A stretch of 40,477 nucleotides of DNA, taken from NCBI GenBank assembly GCA_021788025.1, contig JAJYLE010000004.1, forward strand, positions 1-40,477, in the 5' to 3' direction. Positions 1-7,536 of the stretch are shown here, piece after piece. The first letter of the stretch is position 1; each line of letters begins with the position of its first letter. Position numbers and translations under genes: made by a program. The DNA comes from Nitrospirota bacterium (GTDB lineage Bacteria; Nitrospirota; Thermodesulfovibrionia; Thermodesulfovibrionales; JdFR-88). Below the pieces are notes generated by a model. It was not told where the DNA came from and ran no database searches. It was given only the letters and a program-made list of their open reading frames with translations.

Positions 1-527
1 GCATCGGGGAGGACCCGGACCGCCCTGGGCTCAAGGCCACGCCGCAGCGCGTTGCCCGTATGTGCGAGGAGATATTCGGGGGGCTCAAGGCTCCGGAAGA
101 GCCTCTTTTAAAGGCCATAGAGGGTGAGTCCCACTCGGAGATGGTGCTTCTCAAGGACATCCCGTTTTACTCGATGTGCGAACACCATCTTCTGCCTTTT
201 ACCGGCAGGGCGCATATAGCATATATACCAAACGGGCAGATAGCCGGCCTGAGCGAGCTTGCAAAGGCGCTGGAGCACCTGGCCAGGAGGCCGCAGGTGC
301 AGGAGAGGCTTACGGCCCAGCTTGCGGATATGCTGATGGACATACTTAAACCCCGGGGCGCGATGGTAATAATTGATGCCGAACACCTCTGCATGATAAT
401 GAGGGGGATAAAGAAACCCGGCTCCAGGACCATTACGTCGGCGGTGCGCGGCATATTCAGGAGCAAGCAGTCAACACGCGAAGAGATGCTGATGCTTACC
501 AATTACAGGAATAAAGGAGGGTCTTAG
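1..527 (+). CDS. folE: GTP cyclohydrolase I, 5'-truncated by window edge
   Basis: This enzyme converts GTP to 7,8-dihydroneopterin triphosphate, the first step of tetrahydrofolate (and pterin) synthesis. The reading frame is already open at base 3 and encodes IGEDPDR...TPQRVARM, a typical FolE N-terminal stretch. The ATG at base 60 is therefore internal and the gene begins upstream of the window. Family motifs are present: the zinc-ligand region [10 protein letters not shown], then [23 protein letters not shown], and the second cysteine region EAEHLC-like ([11 protein letters not shown]) followed by SAVRGIF. The C-terminus is complete. Its stop lies 5 nt before folD, and the folD ribosome-binding site lies inside the end of folE, so the two are probably translated from one transcript. 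It heads a folate/one-carbon operon. Confidence 0.96.
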   Translation, partial: IGEDPDRPGLKATPQRVARMCEEIFGGLKAPEEPLLKAIEGESHSEMVLLKDIPFYSMCEHHLLPFTGRAHIAYIPNGQIAGLSELAKALEHLARRPQVQERLTAQLADMLMDILKPRGAMVIIDAEHLCMIMRGIKKPGSRTITSAVRGIFRSKQSTREEMLMLTNYRNKGGS

Positions 528-532
528 CAGAT

Positions 533-1399
533 ATGTCCGCCGTGATAATCGATGGGAAGAAAGTGGCCGCCGAGATGCGGGAGAAGCTAGCCAAAGAGAT
601 AGAGGGTCTGAAGGCAAAAGGGATAACCCCCGGCCTTGCCGTTGTCCTGGTGGGCGAGAACCCGGCCTCAAAAAAATACGTGGCATCCAAGGAAAAGACC
701 TGCGGAGAGCTTGGAATAAAGAGCTTGGGGTACAAAATGCCGGAGACCATCTCGCAGGCCGAACTTATTAAATTAATAGATGACCTGAACGCAAACCCGG
801 AGGTGCACGGCATTCTGGTGCAGCTGCCGCTTCCAAAGGGGCTGGATTCCAAGGCGGTGATGAACCGCATATCCCCGGCCAAGGACGTCGACGGCTTCGG
901 CCCGGACGCGCTGGGCAAGCTTGTTCTGGATGAGCCCGGCTTTGTCCCCTGCACGCCGCATGGCGCGATGAAAATGCTTGAGTCCTACGGTATAGACCCG
1001 GCAGGCAAGCACGCGGTAGTGGTGGGCAGAAGCATAATAGTGGGCAAGCCGCTTGCAATGCTTCTTCTGCGAAAAAACGCCACTGTCACCATATGCCATA
1101 GCAGGACCAGGGACCTGAAGGCAGAATGCCTGCGGGCCGATATCCTGTGCGCCGCTGTTGGCAAGGCCAGGATGATAACCGGGGACATGGTTAAGGAAGG
1201 TGCGGCGGTAATAGATATTGGAATAAACGTCACCCCCGAGGGTAAAATAGTCGGAGACGTGGACTTCGATGCGGCCAAGGAGCGGGCGGGCCATATAACC
1301 CCCGTACCGGGCGGCGCCGGTCCGATGACAATAGCCATGCTGATGTACAACACCGTCCTTTCAGCGAAGATGTCGGCCGGGCTTGCGCTGGATTTTTAG
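533..1399 (+). CDS. folD: Bifunctional methylenetetrahydrofolate dehydrogenase/cyclohydrolase
   Basis: FolD interconverts 5,10-methylene-, 5,10-methenyl- and 10-formyl-tetrahydrofolate in the cytoplasm, using NAD(P). At 288 aa it is full length. The substrate-side motif [14 protein letters not shown] carries the catalytic Lys. [11 protein letters not shown], the P-loop-like [14 protein letters not shown] and the C-terminal [14 protein letters not shown] signature are all intact. The start is ATG, with the purine-rich GGAGGG of the folE 3' end 13 nt upstream. It sits between folE and metV/metF, so the operon carries one-carbon units from the formyl/methenyl level towards methyl-THF. This order supports a folate-dependent C1 branch feeding methionine or a Wood-Ljungdahl-like methyl branch. 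The sequence alone does not tell which. Confidence 0.97.
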   Translation: MSAVIIDGKKVAAEMREKLAKEIEGLKAKGITPGLAVVLVGENPASKKYVASKEKTCGELGIKSLGYKMPETISQAELIKLIDDLNANPEVHGILVQLPLPKGLDSKAVMNRISPAKDVDGFGPDALGKLVLDEPGFVPCTPHGAMKMLESYGIDPAGKHAVVVGRSIIVGKPLAMLLLRKNATVTICHSRTRDLKAECLRADILCAAVGKARMITGDMVKEGAAVIDIGINVTPEGKIVGDVDFDAAKERAGHITPVPGGAGPMTIAMLMYNTVLSAKMSAGLALDF

Positions 1400-1417
1400 A
1401 CAGGAGGTTTAAGGCGT

Positions 1418-2110
1418 ATGATAATCACAAAGAAAAAGGACAGGAAAAAACTCCTCGAAAGCACGGGCAGATACAACAGGTTCTTCCTGCTTGGATGCTC
1501 CGAGTGCGCCACGCTTTGCGGCACCGGAGGCCAGGAGCAGATAGATGAGTTGAAAAAGGAACTGGAAGAATCCGGCAAGACGGTTACCGGCGGCTTTGTG
1601 GCCAAAACCGGCTGCCAGGCGCTTGGCACCAAGGTGGAACTGAAGCAGTTCAAGGAGGCCCTGGACAATACGGACTGCGTAATCGTCATGTCCTGCGGGG
1701 CCGGCACCCAGAGCGCGGTGGAGATATTCCCGGAGAAGGCCGTCTATCCCTCAAATGACAGCCTGTTCCTTGGAAACATGACAAGGCTACAGATGTTTGA
1801 CGAACGGTGCTCGCTCTGCGGAGAGTGCGTGCTGGACTTGACCGGCGGGGTATGCCCGGTAACGGCCTGCCCGAAAGGGATTTTAAATGGCCCTTGCGGC
1901 GGGACAAAAGATGGCCATTGCGAGATAAGCGCGGAAATACCCTGCGCATGGGTGCGCATATACGACCGCATGAACAAACTTGGCAGGCTTGAGGAGTTCG
2001 GGCAGACCACGCTTGCCGCAAAAGACTGGTCCGCCTCGATAAAGCCCAGAAAACTGAATGTCAGGGAACAAAAAGATAAAAAGTCCGGCGGGGAGGAAAA
2101 GAAAAAGTGA
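1418..2110 (+). CDS. metV: Methylenetetrahydrofolate reductase partner subunit (MetV-like, MTHFR C-terminal zinc/cysteine domain)
   Basis: This 230-aa cysteine-rich protein precedes metF and overlaps it by 4 nt (GTGA). Cysteine cluster one is GCSECATLCGTGG (Cys27, 30, 34). Cluster two begins near residue 131 as CSLCGEC and continues through VCPVTACPKG to GPCGGTKDGHC. This is the layout of the MTHFR_C/MetV family. In acetogens MetV forms a complex with MetF and helps pass electrons to the flavin enzyme. Start: ATG after GACAGGAGGTTTAAGGCGT, a very good Shine-Dalgarno. The C-terminal 30 residues are strongly basic and probably disordered. MetV is known mainly from acetogens, Nitrospirota and related anaerobes. 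The metal content (zinc or iron-sulfur) cannot be read from sequence. Confidence 0.85.
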   Translation: MIITKKKDRKKLLESTGRYNRFFLLGCSECATLCGTGGQEQIDELKKELEESGKTVTGGFVAKTGCQALGTKVELKQFKEALDNTDCVIVMSCGAGTQSAVEIFPEKAVYPSNDSLFLGNMTRLQMFDERCSLCGECVLDLTGGVCPVTACPKGILNGPCGGTKDGHCEISAEIPCAWVRIYDRMNKLGRLEEFGQTTLAAKDWSASIKPRKLNVREQKDKKSGGEEKKK

Positions 2111-2994
2111 GTTCTTCTTTCAGGGAGGCGTTGGAATCCGGCAAGTTCGTTGTAACGGCCGAGGCGGGGCCGCCAAAGGGGACGGACATATCCACGCTGC
2201 TGCACGACCTTGACCTTCTGAAGGGCAGGGTGGACGCCATAAATGTGACGGACAACCAGTCGGCCGTGATGAGGATATGCTCCCTGGCCATCTGCAAGAT
2301 CGTCCTGGACAAGGGGATGGAGCCTATATTGCAGATGACCTGCCGGGACAGAAACCGCATCGGGCTACAGTCGGACCTGCTTGGGGCGGACGTCCTGGGC
2401 ATCAAAAACGTGCTCTGCATGACAGGCGACCACGTGCTGGCAGGCGACCATAAGGGTGCAAAGCCGGTATATGATGTGGAATCGGTTCAGCTTTTAAAGG
2501 TTGTTGACGGCCTGAACAACGGAAAAGACATGTCCGGCAACGAGCTTAAGGGGGCCACACATTTCTTCCAGGGAGCAGTGGTCACCCCGGAGGCCACCCC
2601 TCCGGAGCCTCAGATGCTCAAGTTCCAGAAGAAGGTTGCCGCCGGGGCCAGGTTTTTCCAGACCCAGGCCATTTATGATATAGACAAGTTCAAGGAGTTC
2701 ATGGTCTTCGCCAGGAAGTTCCCGGTAAAGGTGCTTGCAGGGCTTGTAATCTTAAAAAGCGCCGGCATGGCGAATTTCCTGAACGCAAACGTGCCCGGCA
2801 TCCGCGTGCCGCAGGAGCTTATAGACGAGATCAGGGGGGCCGAAAAAGGCAAGGCGCTTGAAACGGGCATGAATATAGCGGCCAGGCACATAAGAAGACT
2901 AAAAGAAGAAAAAATCTGCGACGGGGTGCATATAATGGCCATCGGCATGGAAGACAAGGTGCCGGTCATTATGGAAAAAGCAGGGCTTCTTTAA
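2107..2994 (+). CDS. metF: 5,10-methylenetetrahydrofolate reductase
   Basis: MetF reduces methylene-THF to 5-methyl-THF with a flavin cofactor, supplying methyl groups for methionine synthesis or for a corrinoid methyl branch. The 295-aa TIM-barrel protein begins FVVTAEAGPPKGTD, the family N-terminus with its catalytic Glu. DAINVTDNQSAVMR, LQMTCRDRNRIGLQSDLLGA and NVLCMTGDH follow, all folate/FAD contact motifs. GARFFQTQAIYD and PVKVLAGLVILKS are also typical. The start is GTG inside the metV stop codon (GTGA), implying coupled translation and probably a stoichiometric MetV-MetF complex. A factor-independent terminator follows 23 nt after the stop and ends the operon. Confidence 0.95.
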   Translation: MSSSFREALESGKFVVTAEAGPPKGTDISTLLHDLDLLKGRVDAINVTDNQSAVMRICSLAICKIVLDKGMEPILQMTCRDRNRIGLQSDLLGADVLGIKNVLCMTGDHVLAGDHKGAKPVYDVESVQLLKVVDGLNNGKDMSGNELKGATHFFQGAVVTPEATPPEPQMLKFQKKVAAGARFFQTQAIYDIDKFKEFMVFARKFPVKVLAGLVILKSAGMANFLNANVPGIRVPQELIDEIRGAEKGKALETGMNIAARHIRRLKEEKICDGVHIMAIGMEDKVPVIMEKAGLL

Positions 2995-3017
2995 GCCCAA
3001 CCCGGATTAAACCAGAA

Positions 3018-3053
3018 AGACCTTCCAGGCAAGTGCCCGGAAGGTCTTTTTTT
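3018..3053 (+). terminator. Rho-independent terminator of the folE-folD-metV-metF operon
   Basis: AGACCTTCC (3018-3026) pairs with GGAAGGTCT (3039-3047). The inner GGC/GCC also pairs around an AAGT loop, and a run of seven T follows directly. It lies 23 nt after the metF stop codon. Confidence 0.9.
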
Positions 3054-3115
3054 GTCCTCTTGATGGCAAAATTTGTCAGGAAAGCGGGAAACTGCCTGGA
3101 GAAAAAGACGTCTTT

Positions 3116-3467
3116 TGGTGGAGGCGGCGGGAATTGAACCCGCGTCCGAAAGCACTGTACCCAAACCTCTACATGCTTAGGCCGCTTTTTAAATCTCGGC
3201 CCGCTTAGCGCGAGCGGCCGCGCTCACTGCAGGCCCAGTCTCCTCTTTGGTTTTAGTCCCATGGGTGAAGACTCCCCTTGGGCTTAGCCCGCTAGCTGTC
3301 GCTTCCCCGGACCGCAGGCCCGCCCATGGAAAGCGTGCTGCTTTTAGTTAAGCAGCGAGTGCCAGTTCGTTATTGGCGTTTGTGTTTTCCCTGCCTTTTT
3401 ACGTGGCGGCAGAGACCCACGGCATGCCATCAGGGCCTGGTAACCCCCGTCGAGACCTTTCGCCCCC
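3116..3467 (-). ncRNA. ssrA: Transfer-messenger RNA (tmRNA)
   Basis: tmRNA rescues stalled ribosomes and adds a degradation tag, working with SmpB, whose gene is 41 nt upstream on the same strand. On the minus strand the 5' end reads GGGGGCGAAAGGTCTCGACGG, diagnostic of tmRNA. The 3' end is a tRNA-like T-arm (GGGTTCAATTCCCG) and an acceptor ending CGCCTCC-ACCA. The 5' GGGGGCG pairs with CGCCTCC over 7 bp, with one G-U. CCA is encoded. The tag frame lies near 3345-3387 and ends ...NNELALAA before TAA, the usual ALAA proteolysis signal. The predicted tag is roughly A-ENTNANNELALAA; the resume codon (GAA) is my inference. Length is 352 nt, one-piece form. Confidence 0.96.
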
Positions 3468-3508
3468 TTGCAAGCGGCAAGCAACAGGCACAAAGAGATA
3501 CTTTGCCA

Positions 3509-3958
3509 TTACCTGTTCCTTGCCTTCACCGCCCGTTCAATCTGGCGGCGGGCCTCTTTCTCCTTAATCGTGTCCCGCTTGTCAAAGAACTGCTTGCCTT
3601 TGGCAAGCCCTATCTCTATTTTAACATGAGACCCCTTAAAGTAGAGTTTCAGGGGGATTAACGCATATCCCTTCTGGGCTATTTTGCCCCTGAGTTTTTC
3701 GATCTCTTTGCGGTGCAGAAGGAGCTTCCTGGTCCTCAGGGGATCGTGGTTCATGATATTGCCATGGCTGTACGGGCTTATGTGGCAGTTCAGAAGCCAG
3801 GCCTCAGAGTCCTTTATAAGCACATAGCTGTCCCTGAGATTGGCCTTCCCCTGGCGTATGGACTTTACCTCTGTGCCAACAAGGGAAATACCGGCCTCAT
3901 AAGTTTCCTCGATAAAATAATCATGGAACGCCTTCCTGTTTTCAGCAACCGGACGCAT
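3509..3958 (-). CDS. smpB: SsrA-binding protein SmpB
   Basis: SmpB is a small cytoplasmic RNA-binding protein required for tmRNA to enter stalled ribosomes. The protein is 149 aa with family motifs in order: NRKAFHDYFIEETYEAGISLVGTEVKS split by the RQGKANLRDSYV loop, then ISPYSHGN, HDPLRTRKLLLHRKEI and the basic C-terminal tail KRDTIKEKEARRQIERA. The tail normally becomes helical in the ribosomal mRNA channel. No Shine-Dalgarno is visible. The ATG is preceded at 6 nt by TATCCT, so the message may have almost no leader. ssrA follows 41 nt downstream on the same strand, and joint transcription is likely. Confidence 0.96.
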   Translation of the reverse strand: MRPVAENRKAFHDYFIEETYEAGISLVGTEVKSIRQGKANLRDSYVLIKDSEAWLLNCHISPYSHGNIMNHDPLRTRKLLLHRKEIEKLRGKIAQKGYALIPLKLYFKGSHVKIEIGLAKGKQFFDKRDTIKEKEARRQIERAVKARNR

Positions 3959-4016
3959 TTAACTAGGATACTAGAAACAGGAGGCCGGATACCAGCGCGC
4001 GGCCACGGTTTCCTGC

Positions 4017-4268
4017 CTATTGGCTATTTTTGCCGTTCAGCTTTGTGCGGAAAAGATGTTTCCGGTATTCGTCAATGTAAGGCTGGATCTCGAACATCTT
4101 TTCCTGGGTCCTGCTTTCGTCCGCACCTGCAAGCTCCCTGGCGAAGATCAGAAGCAGGGTCCCAAGTTCAGCAGTAGCGGTGGCAAAATCCGGCGGTATT
4201 TTGCTCTTTAAACAGTTGCTGCCGCGCATCGAGGCAAATTCCATAAGGCACTCAAGCGGTTTATCCAT
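4017..4268 (-). CDS. Small hypothetical protein, 83 aa
   Basis: I do not recognise the family. The protein is predicted helical and soluble: a hydrophobic helix around residues 29-46 (ATATAELGTLLLIFAREL), then a charged segment KMFEIQPYIDEYRKHLF and a basic tail. No signal peptide, metal site or catalytic motif is visible. Translation is supported by a good ribosome-binding site, AAGGGGGAC, 2-9 nt before the ATG. The gene sits 58 nt upstream of smpB on the same strand, so it may be the first gene of a smpB-ssrA transcript. The four-helix-like hydrophobic pattern could suit a small regulatory or structural protein, but no function can be assigned. Confidence 0.65.
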   Translation of the reverse strand: MDKPLECLMEFASMRGSNCLKSKIPPDFATATAELGTLLLIFARELAGADESRTQEKMFEIQPYIDEYRKHLFRTKLNGKNSQ

Positions 4269-4483
4269 AAGTCCCCCTTATTTTTCCCCTGAAAAGGGTC
4301 GAAAGGCCGAATTTATCATTTTCTGCGGCATTTGGCCAGCCTTGTACGGACTGGAAAGCGCCGGTTGTGTCATTTCACATCTTTTCCTGCCGGTTTTCAT
4401 TAAATCAGTTCCCTTTCCCGAATATCAGGAAGCAAACCTCATGCCGGAAACTGGAAAAGCCGGCAATTACGGATATAAGCTTT

Positions 4484-5401
4484 TTACCGTACGCTTACAG
4501 GATCGGAGGGAGGACTTTCTTTTACCGGGCCAAGCGCTGTCACCCGGTAGCGGCCGCTGCGGGAGCCAAGGTCGAGGAAAGACGGTATTGTTCGATTTCC
4601 AACGGGTCTGAATGCGCCATTGGTTTCCTTGTAGACGCGGTATCCCTGCACCCAGGTCTCCGGATTGGGGGCCCAAACCAGCATTACCCCGTTTGAGATT
4701 ACAGCCCCCTGCGGCTGGGCAGCCTTTGAGGGCACGTAATCACCGGGGGTTATTGAAACCGATGCCGCATCACCTTCGCAGGGCACAGGCCCGTTTATAA
4801 ATGAAACAATCTTGTAAGTAACTATCTGGCGGGGCTCAGGCATATCTGTAAAGCAGGTCTCCTGTACCGGAGCAGGTGTCACGAGGGCCGCACCCGCACC
4901 CGGCCCCCCGGTCTGCCTGTAAACCTGGAAGAGTATTTTTTCATTCCCAATGGCCGGCGGGCTTGCCCATTTAATTTGAACCCTGTCTGTTTGTATTGAA
5001 AACCCAAGCCCCTGTGGCGGGCCGGGCGGCACGATAGTCTTAATCCGGATGTAGGCCGGATAGCCGGGCACGTCCACCTTTGAAATTGCCCGTATCCTGT
5101 ATTCGTATTGCTTGCCGGGGTCTATAAGGTCCGCCAGGGAAGTGTGCTTAGGGTCCGCAATTTCGGCAAATGCACCCCCCTCCTGCCTCCGTTCCACCAT
5201 GAAAAATCTGATGTGCTTGCCTGCAAAAGACCAGTGCAATGCCAGTATATCCTTGGCCTGGCTTGCCGAGAGCGCGGTTGGGGCCGGCAAACTAAGGTAA
5301 GGCGCCACGGAGAGCGGCCCTTTTTTGCCGCATCCAAATAAAAGAAAGGCAGCCAGGCTGGCTGCCGCCGCGAATGAGAGAAGAAAGCTTTTCTTTTTCA
5401 A
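4484..5401 (-). CDS. Lipoprotein with LptM-like N-terminus and fibronectin type III-like domains
   Basis: The N-terminus is a classic type II signal peptide with lipobox LFGC (Cys24), followed by CGKKGPL. That heptapeptide matches LptM/YifL-type small lipoproteins (CGxKGPLY), which commonly sit beside argH. Here it is followed by about 270 residues with two or three fibronectin type III-like beta-sandwich repeats: the first near 38-120 (PTALSASQAKDILALHWSF...YEYRIRAISKV), the second from about 130 (PPGPPQGLGFSIQTDRVQIKWASP), the third near 225-300 (WVQGYRVYKE...RYRVTALG). The stop of argH and the start of this gene overlap by 4 nt, so the two are co-translated. It probably faces the periplasm or outer membrane as an adhesion or scaffold protein. 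The link to LptM function is an inference from the motif and the neighbour. Confidence 0.75.
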   Translation of the reverse strand: MKKKSFLLSFAAAASLAAFLLFGCGKKGPLSVAPYLSLPAPTALSASQAKDILALHWSFAGKHIRFFMVERRQEGGAFAEIADPKHTSLADLIDPGKQYEYRIRAISKVDVPGYPAYIRIKTIVPPGPPQGLGFSIQTDRVQIKWASPPAIGNEKILFQVYRQTGGPGAGAALVTPAPVQETCFTDMPEPRQIVTYKIVSFINGPVPCEGDAASVSITPGDYVPSKAAQPQGAVISNGVMLVWAPNPETWVQGYRVYKETNGAFRPVGNRTIPSFLDLGSRSGRYRVTALGPVKESPPSDPVSVR

Positions 5402-6837
5402 CCCTTCTTCCGCGCCGGGCCCTTACGTGCCTGCTGTTCTCCCTTTGCAAGCCTTTTTTCAGTTGCGTCCAGACTTTTGCGGACCAGTTCCGGCGCAGTC
5501 CCGCCAAGGCTTTTTTTGGAGCGCACCGAGGCCTCGGGGCCAAGCACCGCAAAAACATCCTTTTCGAAAGCCGGACTCAACGCCTTAAGATCATCCAGGG
5601 ACAACTCCTCAAGTTCCTTTTCGCCTTGCAGGGCCAGAAGCACCGCCTTGCCCGTAATCTCATGTGCCTGCCTGAAGGGGACGCCTTTTTTTACCAGGTA
5701 TTCGGCAATGTCGGTTGCCGTGGAATAACCTGCCGCCGCGGTCTCCCGCAGCCGCCCGGTCTTGAAAGCAATACCCCGGACCATGGGCGCAAGCACCGTA
5801 AGAACGGATTTAAGCGTGTCCACGGTGTCAAACAGAAGCGGCTTGTCTTCCTGCATGTCCCGGTTGTACGAAAGGGGAAGCCCTTTCATAATCGTGAGCA
5901 TTCCCATAAGGTTTCCGTACACCCTGCCTGTTTTCCCCCTCGCCAGCTCCGCCACGTCCGGGTTCTTTTTCTGCGGCATGATGCTGGAGCCCGTGGTAAA
6001 GGAGTCCGGCAGTTCGATAAAGGAAAATTCCGTTGAAGACCAGAGTACCAGCTCTTCAGAAAACCTGGATATGTGGCTCATAAGTATTGCCGCATTGGAC
6101 AGGAACTCCATTACAAAATCCCTGTCAGACACGGAATCCATGCTGTTTTCAGAGACTTCCTTAAACCCCAGGAGCCGCGCCGTGATCCGCCTGTCTGTGG
6201 GCAGCCCCGTGCCTGCCAGGGCGCAGGCCCCCAGCGGCAGAACGTCCAGTCTCTTAAGGCAGTCCTCCAGCCTGTCCCTGTCCCTTTCAAACATGGCTAT
6301 ATAGGCAAGCAGGTAATGCGAAAGCAGCACCGGCTGCGCCCTTTGCAGGTGCGTATAGCCCGGCATGATTGCGCCGGCATGTCTTTGCGCCTGCGCCAGG
6401 AACTCCTTTTCAAGGCCCCTTACAAGCCCTTGTATTGCCTGTATTTCATCGCGCAGGTAAAGCCGCAGGTCCAGCGCAACCTGGTCATTGCGGCTTCTGG
6501 CCGTATGCAGTTTGGCCCCGGCCTGGCCGGTGCGCTCTGTAAGGGCGTGCTCTATGTTCATGTGCACGTCTTCAAGCTCCTGCCGGAACTTGAACCTGCC
6601 ATCTGCGATATCCTGTGCGATACCGTTTAAGCCCTTTATTATCAGGTCCGCATCCCGCCTGGAAATTATCCCCTGTTTTGCAAGCATGGTGGCATGCGCT
6701 ATGCTGCCTTGTATATCGTATTTCCAGAGCCTCGCGTCAAACGATATGGATTCGGTAAACGCCTCCACCTCGCGCGCAGTGGCCTCGGTAAAACGCCCCG
6801 CCCATGGTTTTTTGCCCTGGTTCTTCTTTATTGGCAT
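5398..6837 (-). CDS. argH: Argininosuccinate lyase
   Basis: ArgH splits argininosuccinate into arginine and fumarate, the last step of arginine synthesis, as a cytoplasmic homotetramer. It opens with the family start KPWAGRFTE. It keeps DVHMNIEHAL, the TARSRNDQVALDLRLYLRDE region, the catalytic His region PGYTHLQRAQPVLLSHYLL, and the fumarase/lyase signature GSSIMPQKKNPD near residues 282-293 with the catalytic Ser. I chose the ATG at 6835-6837. A TTG two codons earlier (6841-6843) is possible and neither has a Shine-Dalgarno. TTAAAAT lies just upstream, so a very short or absent leader is possible. The basic C-terminus (KGEQQARKGPARKKG) extends beyond most homologues. Its end overlaps the lipoprotein gene by 4 nt. 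Confidence 0.95.
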   Translation of the reverse strand: MPIKKNQGKKPWAGRFTEATAREVEAFTESISFDARLWKYDIQGSIAHATMLAKQGIISRRDADLIIKGLNGIAQDIADGRFKFRQELEDVHMNIEHALTERTGQAGAKLHTARSRNDQVALDLRLYLRDEIQAIQGLVRGLEKEFLAQAQRHAGAIMPGYTHLQRAQPVLLSHYLLAYIAMFERDRDRLEDCLKRLDVLPLGACALAGTGLPTDRRITARLLGFKEVSENSMDSVSDRDFVMEFLSNAAILMSHISRFSEELVLWSSTEFSFIELPDSFTTGSSIMPQKKNPDVAELARGKTGRVYGNLMGMLTIMKGLPLSYNRDMQEDKPLLFDTVDTLKSVLTVLAPMVRGIAFKTGRLRETAAAGYSTATDIAEYLVKKGVPFRQAHEITGKAVLLALQGEKELEELSLDDLKALSPAFEKDVFAVLGPEASVRSKKSLGGTAPELVRKSLDATEKRLAKGEQQARKGPARKKG

Positions 6838-6947
6838 AAGCAAAAGGATAAAATTTTAACGGCGCCGCGGTCAAGGAATTTGTTATAGGGTGATTAGCTG
6901 GAAACCGGTAAATCTGTGGACATGCGGCCAAACGGCAAGCATGGAAA

Positions 6948-7535
6948 TCAATTTATAGTCCTGAGGGTCTTCAACTGAGTTTCGGCGGTGCCGGCGGCCT
7001 TCCTTATCTCCGCGTTTGCCGGGTCCATCAGAAGGGCCTTGCGCCACTGCACAATGGCGGCCTGGAGCTTTCCCTGCCTGTAAAGGGCAAGGCCTTCGTT
7101 TTCCAGCCGCGTGGAGCAGCCCTTTATCCGCCTTGCGTCAGCGCCCGGGGCCTCTTTCTGGCCGTCAAGCAGGTAATAAAGCCATCCGGCCGTGGCGCAA
7201 TCCTTTTTCTCATAAAAACGGTCCGCGTCCACCCTGATGTCTTTATATAAGCCGGAGCACCCGGCCCTGAGTGGTTCTTCAGATGGATGGGCCGCCTCGG
7301 CTGCCCTGCAAATTCCAACAGCCCCCGCGTAATCACCCTTTGAAAACGCCAAGCGGGCGCTCTCAACTGTTTGGGCAAAATTGAAAACTGGCTTTTTTAC
7401 CGGCGCTGCCGGGGCGGGTTTAACCTCTTTGTGGGTGCACCCGGCAAAGAAAACAGAAAACAGCAGAAGAGCAAAAAGACTCCCCGCTAAAAATGACCAC
7501 CTCTGGCTGTATTGTGCGCAGCCGGAAAGGAGCAT
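6948..7535 (-). CDS. TPR-containing lipoprotein, function unknown
   Basis: A 195-aa protein with a hydrophobic signal segment (residues 14-32) and a lipobox FFAGC (Cys33), so it should be lipid-anchored. After a Pro/Lys-rich linker (KPAPAAPVKKP) come tetratricopeptide-like helices: ARLAFSKGDYAGAVGICRAAEA near 58-80 and EGLALYRQGKLQAAIVQWRKALLMDPANAEIRKAA near 150-185, the latter a standard TPR. Extra cysteines in the mature part (GICRA, AGCSG, KDCATA, KGCST) could form disulfides in the periplasm. It starts 1 nt after the stop of the HD-GYP gene, so the two form an operon. TPR lipoproteins often scaffold envelope complexes. No specific partner is visible. Confidence 0.8.
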   Translation of the reverse strand: MLLSGCAQYSQRWSFLAGSLFALLLFSVFFAGCTHKEVKPAPAAPVKKPVFNFAQTVESARLAFSKGDYAGAVGICRAAEAAHPSEEPLRAGCSGLYKDIRVDADRFYEKKDCATAGWLYYLLDGQKEAPGADARRIKGCSTRLENEGLALYRQGKLQAAIVQWRKALLMDPANAEIRKAAGTAETQLKTLRTIN

Positions 7536-7536
7536 C

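Noticed and set aside
3326-3661. Plus-strand ORF of 111 aa across ssrA and the end of smpB
   Set aside because: It runs antisense to the tmRNA and smpB, which are certain; the composition is not protein-like.
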